A DNA stretch of 64,000 nt from Triplophysa rosa (GCF_024868665.1 NC_079893.1:15055043-15119042); one strand, 5' to 3'; shown: positions 45,127 to 56,649, counted from the stretch's first letter. Translations and numbers: made by a program. The notes: generated from the letters alone by a model not told the origin.

Positions 45127-45386
45127 AAAAACGTTAGAAAAATGTGGGCATGGGTTCCCAGCGAGTGTTAGATGGGAGATTTCATACAAAATACTCAATG
45201 AGAAAAAGTGAGAATAGAAACTATCTACTGCCAAGGAAAACCTATTTAAAGCAGAAGGAACACCAATGATACTCTTTAAATTACTATACTTCATTTAAAG
45301 CTGTCACTTTCTTCTTAACACTAACTTTGAATTATTTCAGGAAATCATTATATTATAAAGTGAGTGTCACATTGTTAGTGTCGACA

Positions 45387-45978
45387 TCAAAAGACTTCAC
45401 CTTCAAAGACTTTCTTTTGCTTTTGTTTTCGAAAACAACAGCGGAAACAAAGTGCTTTTAACATGCTGACACTTGAACTATAAGTGACTTGACAAAACNN
45501 NNNNNNNNNNNNNNNNNNNNNNNNNNNNNNNNNNNNNNNNNNNNNNNNNNNNNNNNNNNNNNNNNNNNNNNNNNNNNNNNNNNNNNNNNNNNNNNNNNGT
45601 CGAGGGCCGTTCGTTATCGACATTACCTCTAGGGGGAGCAGAGTCAGTAGTCGGGACGATTGTATCTGATAACCCACTGCCGTCTTGTTCGGTGTTTGTG
45701 ACCCTCGTATTTAATATTTCGCATAGTCTGATGCATGGATTAAAATCTGTACTTTCACGTATCGCAGCTTCCAAATATTCCAAATTAGAAAACTGTTGGG
45801 GCGGTGCGGTATTAAAAGTTTGCTCATGTACAGGGTGTGTATTTAACAGTAGTCGTAGTCTATCGGCGTTATGATGATGGGTCTCTGCATGCATTCCGAT
45901 CGCATCCTGTAACAGGTCTGAGAGAGTTTGATCTGGATGACAGCTATCCCCGGCCTCTGAACTTTTTTCATCTGCCAT
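45387..45978 (-). CDS. Unassigned ORF interrupted by an assembly gap
   Basis: The ATG at 45978 (context GGCAGATG) opens 126 codons, beginning MADEKSSEAGDSCHPDQTLS, acidic and His-containing (MHAETHHHNADRLRLLLNTH), up to the 100-N gap. Beyond the gap an open segment includes LCFRCCFRKQKQKK and ends at a stop at 45387. The gap length is unknown, so the frame relation is unknown. No signal peptide is evident and I do not recognise the family. It lies on the same strand as, and downstream of, the IDLT-motif frames at 46.37-47.1 kb, which suggests one locus or one mobile element. Confidence 0.4.
45499..45598. other. Assembly gap (100 Ns, length nominal)
   Basis: A round 100-N gap, normally a placeholder for unknown length, inside an open reading frame. 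Confidence 0.95.
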
Positions 45979-46039
45979 CCCTCCCGTATGGTTTCGTCAC
46001 TAACAAAGAGGAATTATGTCACGTTGCAAAGCAAATACA

Positions 46040-46215
46040 AAAATAAATGGTGAATAGATATAAAACAGATATAGATATAAATGGTAATATAAAAATATTG
46101 ATTGTAAGATATAGAGATAAAATTGTAAATGTAAAATATAAATTATAAGATATAGAGATAAAATTGTAAATGTAAAAATCGATTATAAGATATAGAGATA
46201 AATGTAAAAAACTTA
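46040..46215 (+). repeat. AT-rich tandem repeat
   Basis: ATAAGATATAGAGATAAA and AATTGTAAATGTAAAA units recur three to four times with small changes. Confidence 0.7.
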
Positions 46216-46372
46216 TAGCGATCATTGGTCAATATAAAAATAGTGATTATCTAGAAAATAGTACGGCTTTTATAGCACAGAGGAGTTCAACCATTAGACG
46301 CCTTTCTCGCATCTGTTCGTTTGATGACTCGAGCAAACGGTTGAAAGAATTCTCCAGCGCTTAGTCGCGATG

Positions 46373-46690
46373 ATTAACACCTTCGATAAAAGCATACAAT
46401 CTCATAAGAATCGTATGTATCTCGCCGACAGAACCCCACAGTCTGTCAATGGACTCGTGTAAAGGAATATTAGACTCTCTTAAGATAGCGTTGAGTTGAT
46501 CTAGCGAGACAGTATTTTGATCTTGAAGAGCAAACGGTGTCTGTATACCCCTCGCCGATGATGATCGTTCGTCGTCGGTGTCTTCTTGTTCGGCTAACGG
46601 TGTCTGCTGACGCCTTATCGGAGACCTCTCCTCTCGCTCGCTGGACCAAGACGAACGCTCCCAAACGTTCAGCTGTGTATCTGTCCAGTT
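46373..46690 (-). CDS. Unassigned ORF, terminal exon-like
   Basis: An open frame of about 105 codons ends in a stop at 46373. It is rich in Glu, Arg and Ser at the start (SSEREERSPIRRQQTPLAEQ), then has a helix-like C-terminus (SLDQLNAILRESNIPLHESI; GEIHTILMRLYAFIEGVNHR). A stop (TGA) in this frame lies just upstream, in the third partial repeat unit, so either a splice site or a frameshift precedes it. No family recognised. Confidence 0.4.
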
Positions 46691-46708
46691 AGATCGTCAC
46701 CGGATCCA

Positions 46709-47016
46709 CAACTCCTTTCTGTTAGAGTAAACATAGCAAAAACAAAGATGAACGACACCAAACCGCAATGGCGTAACTATGTTAAATGCTAGCCATAGTT
46801 TACCGATGAATAATGACGGCTCTTGCACTACGCTGCCTGCGTCACCACCCGCGGTAAGATCACAACTCCTTTATGTTAGAGTAAACATAACAAAAACAAA
46901 GATGAACGACACCAAAGCACAATGGCGTAACTATATTAAATGGTAGTCATAGCTTACCGATTAATAATGAGGGGTCCAGAACCGCTCTGCTGGAGCCAAC
47001 CTCCTCTTCAGACGCG
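46709..47016 (-). repeat. 154-bp tandem duplication carrying exon-like IDLT units
   Basis: GTTAGAGTAAACATA recurs at 46721 and 46875, and TACCGATGAATAATGA at 46801 and 46955, a period of 154. Each unit includes a (G)ATCTTACCGCG coding motif and an ATCG|GTAARC donor on the minus strand. A degenerate third DLT-like motif lies at about 46690. Confidence 0.8.
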
Positions 47017-47104
47017 GTAAGATCTATCGATGCGCTGCTGGAGCCAGCCTCCTCGTCATGTGTCAGGTCAATATATACCGGTCGCTCTATAGACCCTTGT
47101 AAAT
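46958..47104 (-). CDS. Exon-like ORF with tandem acidic IDLT motifs (SUMO-interaction-like)
   Basis: On the minus strand a pyrimidine-rich acceptor (TTTCCTCCGTCTAG|) opens a frame containing VYIDLTHDEEAGSSS and then SIDLTASEEEVGSSR, ending at ATCG|GTAAGC. Each motif is a hydrophobic x-I-D-L-T core followed by Asp/Glu and Ser, the pattern of SUMO-interaction motifs as in RNF4-type proteins. Phase is 1 in and 1 out. The following 154-bp unit repeats the pattern imperfectly. The gene identity is unknown and binding to SUMO is inference. Confidence 0.45.
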
Positions 47105-47401
47105 CTAGACGGAGGAAATAGTAGTTAGATGGCGTGTCACGACGTATAAAAAATATATTAAATAAAATATATGCCCTGTTACGACATACAAAAATATTAA
47201 TAATTAAATAAATAAAATACAATAATTAAAATAATTAATTAAATAAAATAATTGATTAATAAATAATACAATACGGATAAAAGATTTGGATAAAAAGATT
47301 TAAGGTGATGATTAGAATTGATTCATGATTCATTGAAACATGCATGTGGCTATAAAGAATTAAGCTATTTATTTTATTGATTAGTGGCTCAACGTTCGTT
47401 T

Positions 47402-47404
<3 letters not shown>

Positions 47405-47434
<30 letters not shown>
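47405..47434 (+). repeat. (TA)n microsatellite
   Basis: AT dinucleotide tract; a second lies at about 47658-47690. Confidence 0.9.
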
Positions 47435-47437
<3 letters not shown>

Positions 47438-47574
47438 TATAGCGTATACACATTTTCAGTTAGCAAAACATGTTTACTTTACCTCAATACACAGTAATTC
47501 TCAACACAGCAGGGTTTTACGGCTCGTATAGGCTAGCGGACTTCAATACCCAGAGTCCATAGCGTAGCATAGTG

Positions 47575-47600
47575 TTACGTCACATGCGGATGTTACGTCA
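47575..47600 (+). promoter_or_regulatory. Twin TTACGTCA (CRE/ATF-like) sites, 18 bp apart
   Basis: GTTACGTCACATNCGGAT is repeated so that TTACGTCA falls at 47575-47582 and 47593-47600; a third unit is degenerate. They lie between the minus-strand IDLT frames and a plus-strand ORF at 48058, which would suit a divergent promoter. Inferred. Confidence 0.4.
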
Positions 47601-47658
47601 CATACGGATGTTACACAGGGTTCCAACATCCGTACATGGCGGAATGTTTTCTAATATA

Positions 47659-47693
<35 letters not shown>

Positions 47694-48057
47694 GATGATA
47701 TAAGAAAGGATATTGTACCTTGATTTGAAGCGGTGTCCTGTCTCGTACTTCAATTGCTATTGATCATGCATTCCTTTCAAGATGTGTGTTTAAACAAAAC
47801 AGATAATGACGAATAAAGCGTATATGTTTTAGCATTTCGTTTTAAACCCGGATATGTTCAGAATGTTAGTGACGAGTTGTTTTTCTGATTAGTTAGAGAG
47901 ATATAGCGAGATTAAAGATGAGTTTGTCCCATAGAATGCTTGTAACGCACAGGTCGATTCGTCACGCATTGTTTCATGTGATCTACTGATGCCAGGTGGG
48001 GAACAGTTGTTATTCCTAAACAAAGCTTCGCTGTCTTGAACCGAGCTGCTAGCACGT

Positions 48058-48249
48058 ATGATTTCACGCTATGGACGTAAAACAAATCGTACCCGATTAA
48101 AACGTCCGACGCTGTCACCTACAGGTCGAAAACAAGTTGAAATACACCCGGTTACAATCCTCCTCTTTCAAAACAAATTTACGAGCCTTGGTGCGGACAC
48201 CTCTCACTGGAATGTTATAGACTGGGTGAAAACTCTGAAAAACATAAGG
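48058..48249 (+). CDS. Unassigned ORF, 63 codons, possible exon
   Basis: An open frame begins MISRYGRKTNRTRLKRPTLS, basic at the N-terminus, with hydrophobic QVEIHPVTILLFQNKFTSLG downstream. A donor-like ACATAAG|GTAATC is present at the end (exon end about 48248). It has better protein character than its surroundings but no recognised family. Confidence 0.3.
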
Positions 48250-48559
48250 TAATCTGCATGGCCTCTCTGCCTTTCCTCTCTCATATATTGAATACATTGT
48301 ATAATTACTTCTTTACTTATTTAATAGATGCTTTATTTATTTATTTAATCACATGATTATTCATTTAAACCTGTTTGTTTATTCAAACAGTGTTTGTGTA
48401 GTTGTTGTCTTATTCATTATTATTTTTAAACGCTGTTTAAATAACCAATGATTGCGTATTAATAATGATCTCATCATCTCCTTTAAATTACATATTTTCA
48501 TTCATGCTAAAGATATGTAGCAATACATCCTAAAACATGCCCTAAAACATGCCCCGGAA

Positions 48560-48779
48560 AAATGGGATGTGAGGGCACGGTCAAAAGTTCAACGCGACGT
48601 GGGCGGTCCCTCACTACGTGGGCGGATCCTCACTACGGGGGCGGATACGGTCAAAAGGTCAACGCGATGTGGGCGGTCCCTCACTACGTGGGTGGTCCGG
48701 AAGTAATTCAACCCCCCCCCGCAAAGGTCAAAGGTCACCATCAATCATTTTGACACTATGACCCGCATATATACTACTT
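48560..48779 (+). repeat. GC-rich terminal-type repeat (GTGGGCGGTCCCTCACTACG units)
   Basis: About four GTGGGCGG(TCC/ATCC)TCACTAC units are followed by GGTCCGGAAGTAATTCA, a C-homopolymer, AAAGGTCA and TTTTGACACTATG. The block ends at ATATATACTACTT (about 48779). The same block occurs reverse-complemented at 63866-64000. Confidence 0.8.
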
Positions 48780-49352
48780 GTACTGTATAGTTCAATGTAT
48801 TGTTTTAGGTTTTAGTGAGGCATAATTTAATTGATTAATTCTGTGTACCGCAACTAAAACTCCCCCCTCTCGCGATGTCACTTGAACAGTACCGGAAGTT
48901 CTTTTTAAATAGTGATTCTCTATATATTTTTTTGTAAAACATGCCAAGCTTAGTATGTGGCACAAATTAAGCTTATTAAAATAAATAAAGATAAAAAATT
49001 AAATTGAACTGAATAGTTTAAATTTGTTATATACTATTTGGGAAAAACAGATATGCGTCTAATTTATTATTAGATAATAGTTCTACATATGTGAGCAAAC
49101 TTTTAACAAATGGTTGCATTTAAGAAACAGAATCAATGCATTTATTCATGAATTCAGTTTATTTATTGAACTCCTTCCATTTTTCCACTCATTCACTACC
49201 TCAGTCATCTTGTAACGGATATGCTCTTCATACGCGCTTCACCTAGCATATTTCAAATCTCTAAATGTTACACCATTTTCAACAAACGAAAAATCACAAA
49301 AAAAGGTATCTTTAACCAATCTTTAATTGGTTAAAGTCATCTAAAAGTCATC

Positions 49353-49665
49353 TTCTCAACAATTGACTTAAACAGCGGTTACTGGCAGGTAGCGATGGCC
49401 CCAGAAAGTAAGCTGAGAACTGCCTTCACAACCCCATCAGGCCTCTATCATTTTAATGTGATGCCCTTTGGACTAAAAAAATGCTCCAGCTACTTTTCAA
49501 AGGCTAATGGAGTGGGTCCTCGGAAATCTAAAGGGTCAATGTTGCTTTGTCTATTTGGATGACATCATCATTTATTCCTCTTCGGGATTTCAACATCTTT
49601 TAGACCTACAGAAGGTGTTTAACAAACTTCATCAAGCCGGACTTACTATTACAGTAATCTGAAGA
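49353..49665 (+). pseudogene. Gypsy reverse transcriptase fragment
   Basis: STIDLNSGYWQVAMAPESK and [20 protein letters not shown] are followed by a frameshift in an A-run, then [11 protein letters not shown], which contains the RT catalytic YxDD box. It is truncated at the N-terminus by the internal deletion. Confidence 0.85.
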
Positions 49666-49679
49666 AAAGTAGATTCTGC

Positions 49680-50712
49680 ATGAAACAAATCAAATTTCTG
49701 GGACACATTGTAAATCACGAAGGTATCACAGCAGATCCTGAAAAGGTAGAAAGCATCCAGTCATACCCAGCCCCCAGAACCCTCAAGGAGGTGCAAAGGT
49801 TTCTTGGTTTATCTGGATGGTACCATCGCTTTGTACCTGGATTCTCCCAGATAGCAGAACCCTTGAATAGTTTGAAAAAGAAGGGATGTCCTTTCAATTG
49901 GTCTCCTAAGTGCCAAGAGGCTTTTGATCAACTTAAAGCATGTTTGACTTCACCCCCAATACTTGGCCATCCAAACCTACATCTGCCATTTAGTGTCTAC
50001 ACAGATGCAAGTGCAACTGGCCTTGGGGCGGTCCTAACACAGAAAACAGGACCTGACTGTGAACAAGTAATAGCGTATGCCAGCAGGACACTCAACAAGG
50101 CTGAAACAAATTATTCTGCTACAGAAAAAGAGTGCCTCGCTGTGGTGTGGGCCTTAGAGAAGTGGCAACACTATTTGGAACAAAAACTATTTACAGTGAT
50201 TACTGACCATTCCGCTCTGCAATGGGTGTTGTCTTCCCCAAAGACAACAAATCGTCTTCTACGATGGGCTCTAAGGTTACAGAAATTTGATTTCATTGTA
50301 AGATATCGCAAGGGAAAGCTTAATGTTGTTCCTGATGCTCTCTCTCGAATTACTCCCTCTGCAGGATGTGTTCTGCTTTCTTTGCAAAAAGAGATAGATA
50401 ACAACCTCCCTTTCACCGCTGAGCTCATCTGGGAAGAGCAGCACAAGGACGCTGAAGTAGGAAAATTAATTAAAGCATTAGCAGAGGAAGACAGAGAAAT
50501 TCAAGAGAAATATACAGTCTTGGAGGATAAGTTGTACAGGAAAACACAGTTAACTGATCAACAGACTCATTACCGTATATACATTCCCTCTTCACTTACC
50601 TTACAGATATTAGAAGGTTATCACAGCAGTCCCCTCAGTGGCCATCTAGGAATTTTTAAAACCTACAAAAGACTGTACGCTGTTGCTTTCTGGCCGAAGA
50701 TGTGGACAGATA
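49680..50712 (+). pseudogene. Gypsy RT thumb, RNase H and integrase zinc-binding region
   Basis: An open frame includes FLGHIVNHEGI and RFLGLSGWYHRFVPGFS (RT C-terminus), then FSVYTDASATGLGAVLTQ with ATEKECLAVVWALEKWQHYL (RNase H), DALSRI, and HHSSPLSGHLG-type integrase N-terminal sequence. At 50713 it is cut by a hAT insertion and continues at 51803. The codons after 50713 belong to the hAT, not to pol. Confidence 0.9.
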
Positions 50713-51794
50713 TAGGGCTGTGCGATTTGGGGAAAATATCTAATTGCGATATTTTTGACAGACATTGCGATTGCGATTTGATTTGCGATTTTAACTTTTC
50801 TAATTCAAGCTTCAATTCAATATTGTTGTGTGGAGCACAGTATGGGTATAGTTACCCTGAAAGAAAACAACAAAAATAAAAACATTTAATTGTTTCCATT
50901 AAAACCATTACAAAATTAATTTTTGTAGTGTGCTTTGGGCATTATTCAAATAGGGCTTACTGTTGTTCAATTGGTTCCCAACTTCCAGATTACATCACAC
51001 CAATAGAATCCAAATACCAGTGTACACTATTATAGTTTCCATTAAAACAAATACAACTCCCATTGTAACCTTTAAATCCATAACATTTTCTATTGTGTTA
51101 GTGAATTATTAAAATAGTTCATAGTTTACATAGGCTGATTTATTATTGTTTAAGTATGTGGGATTTTTTAAAACAAGTAAAAAATGTGCTGAATGTTTAA
51201 TTTCATCCAAGTGAAATTAGCAAAACAGTTAGATAGAATTTACATTTGTTTGAAACGCGGAGCTAGGCGTGAGTTGACACAGGGTGCGTGCGTGCGTCAA
51301 GCCTCGTCCATATTGCCAGATGCCCGTGTGGAGCCGGACTCAAGTACTATAAACGTCATTACGAAACAGGCTGTGTGTGCGCGTCAAGTTTAAACGGCTC
51401 GTCCGCGAGACGCGCAACGCGGGGAAGAGTCGCGCGAGTATGACACAGGCTGTGTGTGCGGTCTTCTGAATTGGACGGTTCTTTAGTATTTATTTGCCTA
51501 ATGATCGATCTGACTCTGCAGATGCCATAATAACACACACTGTCTCTCTCCTGCCTTCTGTATGTTTGTTTTTTTAATGACGGACGTTTACGCAGTTGGC
51601 TGGGGCAGTGCTGATTAGGCATAACGGAGGTGCGCTCACTCAGTTGGTTAGCAAGAATGCCACTCAAAGCGGGCTTGGAACAGACGTGTTTCCTATTTTT
51701 CACATCGCTTCCACATTGCAGCCTCTTGCGATTAGCAAATCGCAACGTCTCACATCCCGATTGCGATTCGATTTCGATTAATCGTTCAGCCCTA
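50713..51794 (+). mobile_element. hAT-like element (1082 bp) nested in the Gypsy integrase
   Basis: The termini are TAGGGCTG and CAGCCCTA, and the subterminal regions repeat GCGATTNCGAT motifs. Flanks are GACAGATA (705-712) and GACAGATG (51795-51802), a target duplication with one late change. The pol frame resumes directly after the right flank. Confidence 0.88.
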
Positions 51795-52657
51795 GACAGA
51801 TGTCAAACATTTTGTCAAATGCTGTGAACGGTGTCAAGTAACAAAGAGCGACAATAAAAAGCCTGCAGGGAAAATTCAGTAAAACATTGTTAACCACCCT
51901 AATGAAATGTTTGGAGTATGGGTCCCTTCCCTCGCAGCTCCCGACAACATGAGTATCTAATGGTGACTGTGGATTACCATACACGATGGGTGGAGCTCTT
52001 TCCAATGCGATCTGCAACTGCTTTGACCATAGCACGTATCCTCAGAACAGAGATATTTACTAGATAGGGAGTATCTACCCATATTCTTTCTGATCGAGGT
52101 TCCCAGTTTGTTTCTGCAGTCTTTCAAGAACTTTGTAGCCAATGGTGAATCACTCCAAAGCTTACCACAGCGTACCATCCCCAAACAAACATGACCGAAA
52201 GGGTAAATCGTACATTGAAAGGTATGATTGCATCTTATGTTGAGGACAACCATAAGAAATGGGATGTTTTCCTCTGCGAATTCAGATTTGCATTAAACTC
52301 AGCCATACAGGAAACAATCGGAGTGACGCCTGCGGAGCTACACATAGGAAGAAAACTACAAAGTCCTATGGATAGAATCCTTCAGGCAGATGTGGTTGTT
52401 CCTCCAGACACTTTCCCATATGATACTGTTCACCGATTGAAACAATTGCAGAAGGATGTGGAAATCAGTTCTAAGAAGGCACGGCTTCGACAACTTAGGA
52501 ACTATAACAAAAACCGAACGGAAGTGACTTACAAATTTCAAGACAGAGTCTGGCTGAGGGCCTTCCCACAGTCAAGTGCATTGAATCACTTCACCTGTAA
52601 ACTATCAAGTCGCTTTGGAAAGCTCCGGGGAAGATGTTCGAAACGTTCATGTGTGTA
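51795..52657 (+). pseudogene. Gypsy integrase core and C-terminus
   Basis: It has the Cys pair of the HHCC finger (VKCCERCQ), VDYHTRWVELFPM-like core sequence in a shifted frame, SDRGSQFVSAVF, and TERVNRTLKGMIASYVEDNH carrying the third acidic residue. Stops and frameshifts between 51900 and 52190 inactivate it. The C-terminal part is open from 52191 to 52657. Confidence 0.85.
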
Positions 52658-52817
52658 ATCTCAAGCCTTGTTATCCTACAGCTGAAGAGATGGAAAGAAG
52701 GGAAGAACAAAAAATTCTTGCAATGTTTCAGGACTCCTCAGAGGAAGAAGATTTTCTTGGATTTCAGGACGGAAGTTTAGGTCAACCATGGGTTGACTTC
52801 CGATGGGGGGGGAAGAG

Positions 52818-53770
52818 TGTAACGGATATGCTCTTCATACGCGCTTCACCTAGCATATTTCAAATCTCTAAATGTTACACCATTTTCAACGAAAAATCAC
52901 AAAAAAAGGTACAAATCTTTAACCAATTCATCTTCATAATTTATCTTATAATTTATCCTAACGAAGAATAATAAAGTTTGGAGAGAATGGGGGGGATATT
53001 GGATAAAAGAGAGAAAATGACATCAGATAAGGAAAGTCAGAAGTCAGAGCATGGTGGAAATGGCGTAAACCCGTGGAGCGTGTGTTTGTGTTTAAATTTT
53101 GGATTGCCATGAGGGAATTGGTAGCTACTCAAGTAAACCTTGTGGATATTACGTCCCAAATCTTTGGATATGTATTCAGCACAAGGAGAGTTTAAAAGAC
53201 GAACCGACGGCACTCCTCTACAAACAGTGGCACGACACAAACGGTTTGAAGATTTTTTTCCCTTCTTTTTGTGAAATCGACAAATGTGCACATTAAAAGT
53301 CTGAAAAGTCCAAAGATAAGAAGGTTGAAGGAAATTACCCAGTTGCATGCTCGAGGACTTCCCGGAAAGTATCCATGCCGATAAAACTTGGGAAATAAGT
53401 AAATGGACATGTAAAGGACTCAGCGACCATAGTGGATTACAAATCCTATTAATCCGGAACGAACTTTCTCTTACATTTTGAATGTTAGATTTGCTTTGGG
53501 GTTTGGTGAGAAGTTATTTAATTGTATCGTATGTTTTTGTTACATGCTCCTAGGTAGATCTTGCGCGTATGCGTTCTCAAATGTTTTGTTTTGTTTACAT
53601 ATATATATATATATGAACTGATTTAATAATAATTTTGTTATTTAAACATTTTGGACTTTGGAGTGTTATTTAATTGCTGAACGGGTCAAAGAGAGTTTTT
53701 CGACAGTTAAATTAAACTGTCTGGCGCCCAACATAAATTCTAAAAACTCTTTCAAGACCACGACGTTACA
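52818..53770 (+). repeat. 3' LTR of the Gypsy element (953 bp)
   Basis: It begins TGTAACGGATATGCTCTTCA, identical to 49211 onward, and ends CGTTACA. It contains a (TA)n patch at about 53600. Confidence 0.9.
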
Positions 53771-53914
53771 ATCTACTGCTTCATTTGTATTCTGAAATTG
53801 TTAATTGTTGAACATGGCATTGACTTTTAGGCCATGTTCATCAACACAGTAAGACAAAAATGTTTCCATGTCTTCTCGAAAGTAAAACATAAACATAAAG
53901 TCAACCTTCTCCAC

Positions 53915-54089
53915 TCAGAATTGACCTCCGAGGACCTTCCTGAGCACCTTTTGTTGTTCATGTCTCTTCATCCCTAAAAAGGCAGGCTTTGTCACCTCAC
54001 CACGGAACAGGTCTCTGTGACTCTGCACCCAGTCCCATGCTGTATCTAGGTCTTTTACGATGGTTGGCTGCGGCACTTGGTGAAGTAAA
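53915..54089 (-). CDS. Unassigned exon-like ORF
   Basis: An open frame contains PQPTIVKDLDTAWDWVQSHR, then DLFRGEVTKPAFLGM, and a stop at 53915. An acceptor-like CTTCACCAAG precedes it. It has the look of real protein; there is a faint resemblance to hinge-proximal sequence of SMC5-type proteins that I would not rely on. No partner exon was linked. Confidence 0.3.
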
Positions 54090-54985
54090 GATCCAAGTTT
54101 ATACATGCATGCGCACATGCAAAATGTTAAAATATTATTTTTTCCTTAATTACCAAATAACAAATGCAAACTTGATCCAGCACAATCAACTTCTCCTAGA
54201 TGTTGTTTACCTTTCAACCATTTAAAGTTATTTTCCTATTAAGGACCGCAAGTAAATAACTGTAATTGGGCATCGGAATAAAAAACAAACATTTCTGCAA
54301 AATTGTCCTCAGGCAGCTGTAAACATAATACATGAGTCACTACAAAATCAGTTAGCTCAATATCAGGTTTCAATCATCATCATCTTGGACCAGCAAACAG
54401 TGTCAGAGGTAAACTCTTTATTTTCATGTTTTGTAGCCTTTACATTTGTGTCCTGCAAATACCATATATGTAGTTATTGTTGTTTCTTGGATTAAGATAC
54501 AGTATGTAAGAAGTGGCAAGCGTACACGGAGTGCACATATAACAAACTGTGATCCTGTAAGTGATCCTGTGAGTGAGTTTAACCTACGGCTCATAAAGGT
54601 GCTTAATTTCTAAAAAATCAAATGTAGATACATGCCTGCAAAATGCCAAGTCCCTCCGAAGAAGACTACTCACCGCATGGCTTCACATCGAGTGTGTTTG
54701 AGAGGACATGTTCCTTTACATCATGGGAGTAAGATTCATATTACATAATAGCTTAGTACATGTAAAGCACAAAAAAATGACGATTACTTTTTAACTCAAC
54801 TCAACTTTATTTATATAGCGCTTTTACAATTTTCATTGTTACAAAGCAGCTGTACATGAGACATATTGACTATAAGCAAAATAATTAAAGTTGTACCTGC
54901 AGAAACAAGAAAAGGTTGAAAACACAGAAGACAGACATACCCACATACAAAACACTCCACACACACAATATGCACACGTACTAAC

Positions 54986-56642
54986 CAGAGGTGGACGAAG
55001 TACACAACTTCCTTACTTGAGTGAAAGTACAGATACTACTGGTCAAATATTACTCCACTACAAGTAAAAGTTGTAAAGACAGATTCTTACTTAAGTAAAA
55101 GTACAGAAGTACGTGCTTTTAAAAGTACTCAAGTATTAAAAGTAAATTTCCTTTATGTCAGTTGTGCATTGTTTTATTGTCGTATACCTTATGCCTCTGA
55201 AGCAACCTACTGAATACACAGAGTAGCTCACAGTATCAGTGGTATAAAGGAGTAGTTCACTTCAACATTTGCCCCCATTGACTTTCCATAGTAGTTTTTA
55301 TTCCTACTATGGAAAGTCAATGGAGGCAAATTTTGCAGTGAGCAACTCCTTTAAGAGTTTTATATGTTTAACGCATATATGTTTAGTTTAGATATAATCC
55401 TGTATGATCATTTACCCTAATTATCCTCATTAGCCCCCTAGTCCTATATGTATTTATGAGCAGTGTTCTTTTATTTTGTATATTCCCTTTACCAGTTTTA
55501 GCAGCAATTTACCAGTAAGTAGTAAGGTTCTTGTAAATAGTAAAGTGTAGAAGCCATGTGTTTGTTGGATTTATTACCATTTGTATTACCATAATTTAAC
55601 TACAAACATAAACGATAGCTAGTATAATGAAACTATGGTATTTTTAGTTGGTGTGGTTTTACTAAAGATTATTAATTGGAGTATGGTTCCTATATTTAGA
55701 AAATGGTAAATTTGTGGATACTGTGGTTTTACTGCAAATACCATCCCTGCTGAAAAAAAACAATGAATTTTTGAATTAGAATGAGATTTTTAAATTAAAT
55801 TCCTCTTTGTAGTGTGTTTTGGGTTTTATTCAAATAGGATTTACCATCCCACCAATAAAATCCATCACATACAAGTAGACAACAAGTATCCATAGTACAA
55901 TTCCCATTATAACCATTAAATCCATTACATTTTATGTTGTATTTTGGGCAGGGTTCTATTGTTTTTATTTCAACAGGAATACTTCAACTATAGTTACTTC
56001 AGTAAAAACATCATTCATTTTCCAAATCGCTTTAAATGATACAGCAGCAGATCAGAAGTTAACACGCACGCGTAGCTCAAGGTGTATGTGATGCTTATAT
56101 ACCGTTTAGCCGTTATGCCGATCATTTTCATGACAATGTTTCTACGATCTTTGACTGATCGTAACTCACAGATGATTACACCACACTTTAACGTGTGCCT
56201 TTTTCGTCTTTTATTGTTCTATTTGCCTTTTTAGAGCGCTATCAATGGTGTAGCAGCGCGTACGTTTACATTAGTTTAGCGGGGAAGATCCCATAGTTGC
56301 CAGATTTGCGTTAAAAAATATCTGCCAAATGGCCATTCAAAGCTTGCCGGAAAAACGCGAGCTTAGAAAAACTGAAATACTTGGCAACAGTAAAAGGTCC
56401 TGGAAGATCGCAAGCCAGATAAATTGCGCACACAGGAAAACCCGCTGCATAGAAACCATTTTCTACTTTTGGACCTTTTTATAAATGTAGTGGAGTAAAA
56501 AGTATGATATTTGTCTTTCAAATGTAGTGAAGTTAAAGTACAAGTACTCAGAAAAAATAATACTCAAGTAAAGTACAGATACTCAAAAAGTGTACTTAAG
56601 TACAGTACTCAGGCAAATTTACTTCGTTACTGTCCACCACTG
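54986..56642 (+). mobile_element. Complete non-autonomous hAT (1657 bp)
   Basis: The termini CAGAGGTGGAC and GTCCACCACTG differ at one base. GTACTAAC flanks it exactly at 54978-54985 and 56643-56650. Subterminal AAGTACAGATACT and AAGTACTC motifs recur at both ends. There is no transposase frame. Confidence 0.92.
55246..55353 (+). mobile_element. Palindromic MITE (108 bp) nested in the hAT
   Basis: The inner arms CCATTGACTTTCCATAGTAG and CTACTATGGAAAGTCAATGG pair perfectly, inside AAAGGAGTAGTTCAC and GAGCAACTCCTTT ends. Confidence 0.85.
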
Positions 56643-56649
56643 GTACTAA

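Larger units (their letters stand above)
49211..53770 (+). mobile_element. Gypsy-type LTR retrotransposon, internally deleted, with nested hAT
   Basis: The element is flanked by ATCT at 49207-49210 and 53771-53774. It starts TGTAACGG and ends CGTTACA, forming a 7-bp inverted repeat. Only about the first 115 bp of the 5' LTR remain before the sequence jumps into reverse transcriptase, so the rest of that LTR, gag, protease and the start of RT are deleted. A G-rich polypurine tract (52805-52817) directly precedes the 3' LTR. Pol order is RT, RNase H, integrase, as in Gypsy. Several frameshifts and stops are present, so it is inactive. Confidence 0.9.

Noticed and set aside
45387..47222. Assignment to a herpesvirus-transposon hybrid (Teratorn-like) element
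   Set aside because: No piggyBac transposase, capsid or polymerase motif is visible. The idea rests only on unfamiliar frames near a repeat.
50713..50879. Continuation of the pol frame past 50713
   Set aside because: Those codons come from the nested hAT terminus; the true pol sequence resumes after 51802.
53915..54089. Assignment to SMC5
   Set aside because: The resemblance is limited to a short DxAWDWV-RDLF-type stretch and no other SMC exon is present, so only an unassigned ORF is reported.
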